Assembly (NCBI GenBank): GCA_001970955.1
Contig: MPUH01000401.1
Location: forward strand, 1 to 57,020
Direction of reading: 5' to 3'
DNA length: 57,020 bases
Source of the DNA: Stentor coeruleus
Lineage: Eukaryota > Ciliophora > Heterotrichea > Heterotrichida > Stentoridae
Shown here: piece after piece, positions 9,940 through 18,847 of the stretch
Layout: each line of letters opens with the position of its first letter
Position numbering within the stretch: position 1 is the stretch's first letter
Notes under the pieces: model-generated
Told to the model about the DNA's origin: nothing
Databases searched by the model: none
Seen by the model: only the letters and a program-made list of their open reading frames with translations
Program-made: the position numbers and the translations under genes

Positions 9940-11406
9940 CTATGACTTATTCTTTTTACTTGTACATTTTCTGATTATATTTATGAATTTTTTTTCTGAT
10001 AAAAGTTTGTTATTTTTTGAGCATTCTTTTATGAGACATAAATCTAAAGCATCATGACTAAATCTTCCAATCACACTTTGTATATCCCATAATGTCACGA
10101 ATCCATCTTGATCTAAATCGAACTCTTTAAAAACTGCTGAAATATAACGCTCTAGTAAATATTTATCATCGCTTAAACTCATAAGTAAAAATTCTGAGTA
10201 ATCAATAAAATCATTTGAATTCAAGTCATACTTCTTAAAAATTTCTTTTGAAGTCAACTCTGCTTTATCAGAATCCATAAAAGTCCTAAGTTCCATTTTG
10301 ATTTCCTCTTCATCCAACTTCCCATCACCATTTTTGTCTATTTTATAAAAATACTGCTTCAATTCACTTATATCTTTAATATCTAGTAAATAAGCTACAA
10401 TATACATTGAAACTGCTTGATATATTTTGCTAAAACATTTTTTCTGATGAAGATTTTTAAGTATTTCACTTTTAATGTTGAAGTTATTACGAAATTGAGC
10501 TATCCAAGGATGAAGCAAAGCTTTACTTGCAGAAATTCTGTCATTTGGGTTAATTACGAGTATATTTTCAAGGAAATCTATAATAAGTTTATTTTGGATA
10601 ACAACTGAACATTGCTTAGAAGTAAGAGGATGTTTGAGTATCTGGCTTTTTATATCCGCTGTATTTTTTCCTGAATATGGAGGCGATCCAGTAAGAAGTA
10701 TAAAAAGTATTATCCCACAGCTCCAAATATCTACTTTCTCATCATAACTTCCTTTTATCATTTCCGGTGCTAAATAATATGCAGTACCAAAACAACCTTT
10801 ACATCTTTTCCCTGCTACAATTTCACAAGCACTACCAAAATCTCCTAATTTTATTTGTGAAGTTTCTTTAGACTCTAGAAATATATTTTCTGGCTTTAAA
10901 TCCCTATGAATAACTCCTTTTTCATGAAAATAGGCTATAGCAGAAAGTAATTGCGCCATTATGACACGAATTTTTTCCTCATTTAATTCTTTTTTTACTA
11001 TGAACTTTTCAAAGACACTTCCTCCTTGACAGTACTCAAGAGGCATATAATAGTTTAAAGAGTCTTCAAAAACTTCAAAACACTTTATAATATTCGGGTG
11101 ATCAAATTTTCTTAAAATAGCTGCTTCTTTAATTTTATAATCAGTGTCAAGTTGTTGAGTAACAAGTGAAGATTTCTTCATTATTTTTATAGCCCTTAGT
11201 TGTAAGGTAGGCTGATATGAACATAAAAGAACTTTGGAAAAAGCTCCACTGCCTATAATTCTAATGAGATTATAGTCATGCAATGAAGATGAATCTACAA
11301 CCCTTGTAAAAATACCAGGAGTAATTGTTGTATCAGAACCAATAAAGAGCTTCAAAGATTTATCTTGCTCGTGCTTATTATCATGAATGTATGGGGAACA
11401 ACCCAT
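9940..11406 (-). CDS. Calcium-dependent protein kinase (CDPK) with EF-hands
   Basis: 488 aa, the usual CDPK length. MGCSPY offers Gly2/Cys3 for lipid anchoring. The kinase domain (~residues 45-305) has G-S-G-A-F-S-K-V, the ATP-binding K74, H-R-D-L-K-P-E-N, D-F-G and A-P-E. A linker precedes a calmodulin-like tail with three well-formed EF-hand loops: DKNGDGKLDEEE, DLNSNDFIDYSE and DLDQDGFVTLWD. A fourth position near the C-terminus is degenerate (E-C-S-K-N-N-K-L). Family knowledge: calcium binding to the tail releases autoinhibition. The paralogue at 7508-8839 lies downstream on the same strand, indicating a tandem duplication. Confidence 0.95.
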   Translation of the reverse strand: MGCSPYIHDNKHEQDKSLKLFIGSDTTITPGIFTRVVDSSSLHDYNLIRIIGSGAFSKVLLCSYQPTLQLRAIKIMKKSSLVTQQLDTDYKIKEAAILRKFDHPNIIKCFEVFEDSLNYYMPLEYCQGGSVFEKFIVKKELNEEKIRVIMAQLLSAIAYFHEKGVIHRDLKPENIFLESKETSQIKLGDFGSACEIVAGKRCKGCFGTAYYLAPEMIKGSYDEKVDIWSCGIILFILLTGSPPYSGKNTADIKSQILKHPLTSKQCSVVIQNKLIIDFLENILVINPNDRISASKALLHPWIAQFRNNFNIKSEILKNLHQKKCFSKIYQAVSMYIVAYLLDIKDISELKQYFYKIDKNGDGKLDEEEIKMELRTFMDSDKAELTSKEIFKKYDLNSNDFIDYSEFLLMSLSDDKYLLERYISAVFKEFDLDQDGFVTLWDIQSVIGRFSHDALDLCLIKECSKNNKLLSEKKFINIIRKCTSKKNKS

Positions 11407-12555
11407 TTGTATAAAATGTATCTAATGAAATAACGCACTTTTATAGTTTATTTTTTTACTGTTTATATTTTGTAAAGCTTTAAAAATGGTGAAGTATTTT
11501 ATAAGGATTTATGAATAGGAAATAGAATGTGTGAGTTATGTTGAATTAGTAATTGAATTGTGTAAAAAAATGAAAATGAATATATATCCTTTAGTTAGGA
11601 TTTTGGAAATGGGTTTAGTTATGATGTAAAAATTTAAGTAAAAGATAAGAAATTGATTATGTGTATGTATAAAGAAACTACAAATATTCAGTATTATTTA
11701 GATATCAAATATTTGTATTTAAAGTAAAAAAATCCTTACAACAAGGCCCTGTTATTTATGAAAATAAATATATATAAATAAAGATATGAGCTTTTTAATT
11801 TTTTACATTATTTTGATAGTAAGCCTTGACAACTCCTATGATTTTAAAGGAAGATTTATAAATTTTAATGAGTTTTCAAAGTATTATTGTTTTAGATTTA
11901 CTTTATGTACTTGATAGGAAAATTGATAGCAAATGTTTGAATATGATGGAAAATATTACTTTAGCAGCAATATGTAATTGAAATTGATTTTTAAATATTG
12001 ATTTTATTTGCAAGTATATATTTTATTATTATGAATTGAGATATCCCTAAATATACTCCAAAAACCAAACCTATTATTTTACAATAGTTCAATATTCAAA
12101 AAGCCTCAGATGATTTATATAACTGAAGTCAAGTAAAGGCCATTTATAATACCAGATTCGAAAAAATATAAAAGAAAGTATTTAATACAAGGATTCCATA
12201 TATATTTTCACAATATTTCCCAAATAAACACTCAGCAAAAAACCACAGAATCCTCATTTACCCCAACTAAACAAGAGAAAAGTTCAGCATCTTAGAAATC
12301 CAAGATAATCAATTGCATTATTTCTTTTTGCCAACTTTTTATCCTTCAAACAAAATAAAACATGTATGTTTGATTAAAAACACAATTTGCTTTCTTTAAA
12401 TATTAAGACTTGATTGAATTTTTATATAATTAAAAGTNAAAAAATCTTAAAAACACAATTTGCTTTCTTTAAATATTAAGACTTGATTGAATTTTTATAT
12501 AATTAAAAGTTCTATAACAATATACATTTTCTGGTTGGCACGTTTATAATAAATA
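11407..12555. other. Divergent intergenic region with an assembly join
   Basis: AT-rich spacer between divergent genes. The stretch ~12040-12330 is C-rich and G-poor on the plus strand, as before other plus-strand genes. The N at 12438 and its flanking duplication lie within it, so the spacer is probably overstated by ~73 nt. No coding or RNA signal is seen. Confidence 0.55.
12374..12510. repeat. 64-nt duplication around N at 12438 (assembly join)
   Basis: The segments 12374-12437 and 12447-12510 are the same 64 nt and are separated by an N plus a few A-rich bases. This is the signature of two contig ends that overlap but were not merged. It falls in the 5' flank of the receptor gene and does not alter its frame. 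Confidence 0.85.
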
Positions 12556-15500
12556 ATGTTATGCATATTTTTGAATTTACTTCAGCTTGTAGCTGGCGGG
12601 GAGTTTCCAGTAGTGATGATTATATCTGAAAATACTCCTTCTTCATTTTTAAGCAAACTTGAATCTAGCACTTTCAATGAGCTTTTTGATTCATTGATAA
12701 TCACATTAGAAGATTTTAGCCCAAGTTCTTTCATTCCAGAAACAATTTTAGTTGATTTTACTTTTTCAGTTGTCCTAGGTATGAATCTTCAAACACTAGG
12801 TGATATTTATGGTTTTAATGTGATATCTACTAGGTATTTACCTTATCGTTATCCAAATGAACAGTTCTTTTTATTGCAAAAACCAGAAATAGTGTCATCT
12901 GCAATGACAGAAATGCTGAATTACTTAGAATGGACTCAGTTTATAGTTTTTTCATCAGAGGAACTTTACTATAGGGAAATACTAGATAAATTTTTAGAAG
13001 CAAATCCTACACAAGTGAAAAACTGCTTCGTTCTTCATCCAGAAATGGATGAACTAGAACTAGAAAACATGATTTCAAAAATGATAAAAACCACAAGCTT
13101 CCGTCTTTTTGTAATTATCTCTTCAAAATCAGTATCAAATCTAGTTGTCAGTGCAATCATCAAGAAAAAAATATTTTCCGCAGGAACTGGGATTTTAATT
13201 TATGGTGAAGGTTTAGCAGGGTTATCTTCACAAGGTATACTTGGCTTAGTTCAAAATGGGATAGAAAATTATTTAGATATAGAAGATAATAAAATATCCC
13301 AACTCCTAGGATTACTTGATTATATCGCTGAAAAAAAATCTTCAAATATAGAGAAGCAATTTAAAGAAATATTAAATGAATACTATAAGACAGGAAAGGA
13401 AATTTTTAATATCATAAATATTCAAAATGATGAAAAAATTGTTATAGGGTCTTTAAATAATACCAACATTGAGTTATTTATTAACATAACATTTCCAGGA
13501 AATATGAAGTTTATAGATAGTAATTTCAAAACTCAGATACCTTTTAGTTATGCTGGAGGGCAAGCTAATCCACCTGGTATACCCCCATCAGGATATAATC
13601 CTTTGCAAATGAGAGGGGCTAAATTTGCCACTATGGTTGCTAACAATGATACTTCTTTATTACCCAATTTTAATTTTTCTATGATTTATACTGATTGTGG
13701 AGTTTCAACAAGTAATGCAACATATATATATAGTTGTTTAGATAATATTCCTGAGCTAGGAGTAGGCTTCTTAAGCACATCATGGGGAACATCAACAGTT
13801 CCATATATAGACTATTTTTTACCAAAACCTGTTATAAGTTCAGACACTTATTCAGGCTTAAGTGATAAAAAATTATACCCAACTATGATCAGGGCAGTTC
13901 CATCAAGTAACTACAATGGGGCCATATTAGCGAATACACTTAAAGTTTTTGGTTGGAATAAAATCATGATTCTTCGTTCTGATACTCAAAAATATTATAA
14001 TGCTTATCAAGTATTCTTAGGTTTATCAAAATACTATGGTATTAAAATTCTTAACGTAAATGATAATATTACAATACCATATTTATATACAAGAGATCAA
14101 TTCGAGAATTATCGGGGTACTTTTCAAGCATGTTATGACTCAGGTGCTAGAATTTTTATTTCTTTATTACCTTCTTCTGACTATTTACATGTAGTTGAAG
14201 GATTATATGATGTTGGTTTTAGAAGAGGAGATTTACAAGCATTATCTACAATTGCTACAGGGGGAAATATATGTGGAGGTGAGCTTGATGAGCATTGTAT
14301 AAAAAGAAAAGAACTTTTAATTGGAGCGTTAGGGGTTTATAATGCTGAATGGATTGGGGATTATGGTAAAGAAATGGAACAAAGGTTTATAAAAGCTTTT
14401 GATAGTTTTACAGCTTTTCAATGTACATCTTTTGATCAAAATATGATGTTGTTGAGGTCGATTTCACAAGTTGTAAAAAGTGGATTTGATTATGAGGATT
14501 CACAGATTTTAATAAAATATATTAGACAAGAAAAATTTGTTGGATGCTCAGGAATTTTGTCTATTTCTCAAGATTCTAATGATAGGAGTAATGCTGCTTC
14601 TATGCTTCAGAATATTATTTTAGATAATGATACGGTAAAAGAAAGGAAAGTAGTTGTTTTTGATCCTTCAAGTCAGACGCCAATGCAATTGATAGATGAT
14701 ATTATTTGGTGTGATGGAACAAAAGTTATGCCAAATGATTATAGGTTCAGTCTAAACTGCCCGTTTGATGAAACTAAAGCTACGGATTCGAAAATTGGAT
14801 ATACAGTCCTTTATATTGTGTGTTTTATTATTGCTCTTATAACTATAGTGATATCATTGATAATGATAAAAAGTTTCTTTGCTAAAAACTATGAAGAAAT
14901 CAATTGTAAAAAAATTATAACAGGACAAGATATGATAGCTCTTATTATAATAATAATCGAAATTTTCCAATATTTATCACTTGGAATAACCCCAACAGAT
15001 TCTTCAAGTATTATTGAAACCTTAAGTGAAGTGAGTGGGGTTAACTTCCGTAAATTTTTTATTGTTGAAAACTCTGCATATTGGAATATGATTCTTATAA
15101 GTATTATTGTCGCTTGGATTTATTGTTTATTATGTTTAATGATAATTCTCAGATCAAAATCCTTAATACTTTTTAGAACTAGTTTTTTTACTATACTTGA
15201 TTATATATCAGAGTATTTAATGCCATTAATTGGAGATCTTTCTTTTATGCCAATAATATCTGTGCTAATGAACCTTTATGTTTGTACTTTAAGCATATCA
15301 AATGATCTTACAAAATCTTATAACTCACATGATTGTAATACTTTTTGCTGGACAGGTAAACATCTTAGCTATTCAGCAATATCTTTTATTACACTAGCTA
15401 TTTTTATACCTTTTTCTATGTATCTCAGACCTTTTTGGCATAGTTTTCAAACTACTTTAAATATAAAACCGAATCAGAAATATATGATTTTTAAAAGCTC

Positions 15501-15933
15501 GTTTCAGATTTTTGTTATTGTTTTGAGTAAAACTGTTGCATATTCTAATCGTTATGTTTTTGGGTTTTTGTATACGGGAGTATTACTTACCTATTCGTTA
15601 TCATTTATTAAATTCAAAGCTTTTAATTATGGGATTGCTAATTTGTGGCTTGCTGTGAGTATTTTTATGACTGCATATACAGAATTATTGTACTCAATTT
15701 CAATATTATCAGAGTTTAGTGGAAGTAATGTATTAGCTGCTTTAATATGTGGGAATATAGGAATAGTATCATTAGGGTATTATATTCAAAGTAGAAGATG
15801 TGTGTCGTATTTATACTCTGAGCCTTCGAAAAATATTCCTGAGATATTCAAATATGCATTTGGTAAAAACGAATATAAATACAAGGAAAATAATGATGAT
15901 GATGATAAGAGTAGTAATAGGAAAATTAGCTAA
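12556..15933 (+). CDS. Large chemoreceptor-like protein: two PBP1-type ligand modules plus 7-8 TM core
   Basis: 1125 aa. A short hydrophobic leader (MLCIFLNLLQLVAG) is followed by two extracellular modules of the ANF-receptor/periplasmic-binding type I fold. The first (~20-320) has W-T-Q-F-I-V-F-S-S and R-L-F-V-I-I-S. The second (~330-725) has V-F-G-W-N-K-I-M-I-L-R-S and A-R-I-F-I-S-L-L. From ~747 to ~1090 there are seven or eight hydrophobic helices, then a short Asp/Lys/Asn-rich cytoplasmic tail. This resembles class C GPCRs (GABA-B, mGluR), whose Venus-flytrap module precedes 7TM, but those carry only one module. Ligand unknown. It could alternatively be a channel-like receptor, since the TM core shows no clear class C motifs. 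Confidence 0.85.
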   Translation: MLCIFLNLLQLVAGGEFPVVMIISENTPSSFLSKLESSTFNELFDSLIITLEDFSPSSFIPETILVDFTFSVVLGMNLQTLGDIYGFNVISTRYLPYRYPNEQFFLLQKPEIVSSAMTEMLNYLEWTQFIVFSSEELYYREILDKFLEANPTQVKNCFVLHPEMDELELENMISKMIKTTSFRLFVIISSKSVSNLVVSAIIKKKIFSAGTGILIYGEGLAGLSSQGILGLVQNGIENYLDIEDNKISQLLGLLDYIAEKKSSNIEKQFKEILNEYYKTGKEIFNIINIQNDEKIVIGSLNNTNIELFINITFPGNMKFIDSNFKTQIPFSYAGGQANPPGIPPSGYNPLQMRGAKFATMVANNDTSLLPNFNFSMIYTDCGVSTSNATYIYSCLDNIPELGVGFLSTSWGTSTVPYIDYFLPKPVISSDTYSGLSDKKLYPTMIRAVPSSNYNGAILANTLKVFGWNKIMILRSDTQKYYNAYQVFLGLSKYYGIKILNVNDNITIPYLYTRDQFENYRGTFQACYDSGARIFISLLPSSDYLHVVEGLYDVGFRRGDLQALSTIATGGNICGGELDEHCIKRKELLIGALGVYNAEWIGDYGKEMEQRFIKAFDSFTAFQCTSFDQNMMLLRSISQVVKSGFDYEDSQILIKYIRQEKFVGCSGILSISQDSNDRSNAASMLQNIILDNDTVKERKVVVFDPSSQTPMQLIDDIIWCDGTKVMPNDYRFSLNCPFDETKATDSKIGYTVLYIVCFIIALITIVISLIMIKSFFAKNYEEINCKKIITGQDMIALIIIIIEIFQYLSLGITPTDSSSIIETLSEVSGVNFRKFFIVENSAYWNMILISIIVAWIYCLLCLMIILRSKSLILFRTSFFTILDYISEYLMPLIGDLSFMPIISVLMNLYVCTLSISNDLTKSYNSHDCNTFCWTGKHLSYSAISFITLAIFIPFSMYLRPFWHSFQTTLNIKPNQKYMIFKSSFQIFVIVLSKTVAYSNRYVFGFLYTGVLLTYSLSFIKFKAFNYGIANLWLAVSIFMTAYTELLYSISILSEFSGSNVLAALICGNIGIVSLGYYIQSRRCVSYLYSEPSKNIPEIFKYAFGKNEYKYKENNDDDDKSSNRKIS

Positions 15934-16685
15934 AGTTATTCTTAAATCTTATAATTTATTTATAAATTTTAAGTTATTCACTAAGAGATGCTTATTATAG
16001 AGGGGGTAGAATGGTATTATTGTTTTTTATATTAAAGTTTTTTGAGGTATACTTATAAGTATTAGGAATGGGTTTAAGGGTCTTGAAATTGTTATGATTT
16101 TTTTGTAAAAATAAGTTTTGAAGCTTAAATAATGCCCTAAAGCTTTGAAAAAATCAAAATAAGCTAGAAATGATGCTTTTTCAATTTAATAATGTTGCTA
16201 TTGAACTATTTCAGTATCATAATTTCCGAGCCGAAGGCGAGCATATTTAATCACGTCCAGTTTTTTATGCAAGCTCAAGCCCAGCATGCGTAGCTTCAAT
16301 CAAATATTTTTTCCCTTTAAAGAAATATCAATTTTAACAATTTTCAACACTAAGCTTGAAAACAAAACCCTATCATGTTTTTGATAAAATTAAACTTAAT
16401 ATAATTTCTATATCAAGTAGAAACCTATATAAAAAAATGAAGAAAATTCACCCGATAACCCTAATTAGCATCACATATCAATACATTACAAAAGTCCAAA
16501 AATTAAACAACCATAATTAAACCAGTAGCACCACAACACCAAAATTACCTTTAACTCCTCATAAAAATAAAAAATAAAATCACACTCTCAAAAAAACCCT
16601 CAACACAATTTTTATACATAAAATCTCTGTTTTATATATTATAAAACTATTACAAACTAAATAAAACCTTTTTGTGGTAATAAAT
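15934..16685. other. Intergenic with a small GC-rich island
   Basis: Starts G-rich after the receptor stop and becomes C-rich and G-poor (16440-16670) before the kinase. Between them, ~16228-16310 is noticeably richer in G+C than the surroundings and includes GCCGAAGGC, which can fold into a very small stem. No intact frame or tRNA shape was found there. Confidence 0.5.
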
Positions 16686-18212
16686 ATGGATACCCAGGAT
16701 CATTTAAGCCTTGGAGGCGACAGAGCTTTTACTAAAGCTCTCGGCCAAGGGGAGTCTTTGTTACTAAGTTCAAAAGTCACAAAATTCAACAAGCGCAACC
16801 GAGCTCAAGAGAGAACAATTGTTATAACAAACAAAGCAATCCTCAACCTCAAAGGTAAAAAAGTCCAAAGACGTATCGAAATCATATCAGCAATTGGGGC
16901 AACAATTTCAAAGCACAGCGACGAGTTTATAATCCATTGTCCTTCTGAATACGACTATCGTTTTTCTTCACAACTAAAAGAGCAAATCGTGAATGTTCTA
17001 GTCAAAGCTGTGAAAACCTTAAGTAATCGAGTTTTTTACATATGGGAAACCCAAGAACTCAATCTAAAAGACTTAGCAACAACCAAAGCTGATAAGAAAA
17101 AAGGTATCACAAAAATCCCCCCTGTCGACTCTGCAGTGAATTTTAGAACTAATGCCACTCCAACTGAAGAAGTAAAAAAAGAATCAAGAGGAAAAAGGTC
17201 AACAACAATCTATGCCGCTAAAGGTGATACAACTGAAGTCACACTTAATGATTTTAACATGCTAAAAGTCTTAGGTCGAGGGAGTTTCGGTAAAGTTATG
17301 CTTGTGCAGAAAAAAGATAACAAAAACTTATACGCAATGAAATCTTTAAGAAAAGATGCTTTATTAGAACGTGAACAAATCGAACATACAAAAACTGAGA
17401 AAATGGTTATGCAGCATATAAACCATCCTTTTTTAGTATCTCTTGAATATGCTTTTACTACACCTGGTAAAATATATTTTGTCATGGGTTTTATGAAAGG
17501 TGGTGAATTATTTTTCCATCTTAAAGAATCAAGAAAATTTTCTGAAGAACGGGCGAGGTTTTATGCTGCTCAGATTGGTTTAGGACTTGGGCATTTGCAT
17601 TCACGGAATATTGTTTATAGAGATTTAAAGCCTGAAAATATACTAATGGATGAGATTGGTAATGTTTATTTAACAGATTTCGGTATGGCAAAAATGCTTC
17701 CAGAAGGTGGATCAACAGCAAGTTTTGTAGGGACTCCAGAGTATTTAGCTCCTGAAATTATAGCATGTACTGGACATAATATTATGGCTGATTGGTGGAG
17801 TTTTGGTATTTTGATATATGAAATGTTAGTTGGAATTCCCCCTTTTTATAATCAGAATATACAACTTATGTATGAACTTATTATGCATGGAGATTTAAGA
17901 TTCCCTCAAAGAAATCCTTTATCTCGTGAAGCTCAGGATATTATTACGAAACTTCTTGAAAGAGATCCTACGAGAAGACTTGGGGTTAGAGGTGTTGAGG
18001 AAATCAAGTCACATCCTTTTTTTGAAGGGATTAATTGGACTTTGTTAGAACAGAAAAAACTCCCAACACCTTTTCAACCAAAAATCACTAATGCGATTAG
18101 TGCGGAGAATTTTGATAAGGAATTTACTAGTGAAGAACCTATTAATTCAGTTGTCCCAGAGCATAAACTTAGACTTGTTGCTCAGCATGATGACCAGTTT
18201 AGAGATTTTTAA
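16686..18212 (+). CDS. AGC-family Ser/Thr protein kinase with N-terminal PH/TH1-like domain
   Basis: 508 aa from the ATG at 16686; the frame is open four codons further up, but only to a GTG, which is unlikely as a eukaryotic start. Residues ~20-110 form a beta-rich domain (T-I-V-I-T-N-K-A-I-L-N-L, later C-P-S-E-Y-D-Y-R) like PH or myosin TH1 lipid-binding domains. The kinase domain (~180-440) has G-R-G-S-F-G-K-V, A-M-K, Y-R-D-L-K-P-E-N, DFGMAK and the T-loop S-F-V-G-T-P-E-Y-L-A-P-E, with Ser where Thr is usual. The C-tail ends F-R-D-F, like the F-x-x-F terminus of PKA catalytic subunits, which docks in the PIF pocket. It lacks a separate phosphorylatable hydrophobic-motif residue, so activation likely depends on the T-loop. 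Confidence 0.92.
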   Translation: MDTQDHLSLGGDRAFTKALGQGESLLLSSKVTKFNKRNRAQERTIVITNKAILNLKGKKVQRRIEIISAIGATISKHSDEFIIHCPSEYDYRFSSQLKEQIVNVLVKAVKTLSNRVFYIWETQELNLKDLATTKADKKKGITKIPPVDSAVNFRTNATPTEEVKKESRGKRSTTIYAAKGDTTEVTLNDFNMLKVLGRGSFGKVMLVQKKDNKNLYAMKSLRKDALLEREQIEHTKTEKMVMQHINHPFLVSLEYAFTTPGKIYFVMGFMKGGELFFHLKESRKFSEERARFYAAQIGLGLGHLHSRNIVYRDLKPENILMDEIGNVYLTDFGMAKMLPEGGSTASFVGTPEYLAPEIIACTGHNIMADWWSFGILIYEMLVGIPPFYNQNIQLMYELIMHGDLRFPQRNPLSREAQDIITKLLERDPTRRLGVRGVEEIKSHPFFEGINWTLLEQKKLPTPFQPKITNAISAENFDKEFTSEEPINSVVPEHKLRLVAQHDDQFRDF

Positions 18213-18847
18213 TTATTTTAGAGTATTTAATAATTCCATATTTGAGAAGGTGGCGATGATTTGGAAATTTTGGGATTGTGATGATTAGAATACATTAAAT
18301 TTTATTTTGGGTTTTTGATGATTAGGTTATTGGAGTTAATTATGTTTGAGAAGTGAGTGGATGAAGCAGTGAATATAAAATGCAATCTGAGATTGAGTTG
18401 CTTTTATAGCGTATGCATTTTTTTGAGTATTTACTTGTTTATTATGGTTTATATATAAAGGTAAAAACTAAAAGGTAATACTAGTGTAAGCTTAGAATTA
18501 CGACTGAGGATAATGCTCTTTTATTTGCTTTTTTTATTAGATGATGAAAATAGTATAATTTTATAGTTTCTAAATACTTGTTTATCAAAATATTATCAAA
18601 AACAAGATAAAGTTAACTTTAAAACTAAAATACAATCATATTCTTAAATAACAAGATTTTTACTAGATAAATATTTGATATTATAATTCCTAATAACAAA
18701 TTATCCTTTATTTAACCTAAGTTAAAGTAAAATTCTAATTAGCCTCGAAATTATCATTCAAAATATATATTCAACAACCTTTCCCTATTCTAATTCTTTC
18801 TACCCTTTAAATGCTAAATGCTGCTATTTTGAAAACTAATGTTATAA
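18213..18847. other. Intergenic
   Basis: The first ~190 nt are G-rich and C-poor on the sense strand (3' flank of the kinase). The remainder is A/T-rich, turning C-rich and G-poor just before the Kelch gene start. Nothing else is seen. Confidence 0.55.

Noticed and set aside
16674-16685. Four extra codons at the start of the AGC kinase
   Set aside because: The extension starts at GTG; the ATG at 16686 is the expected eukaryotic start.
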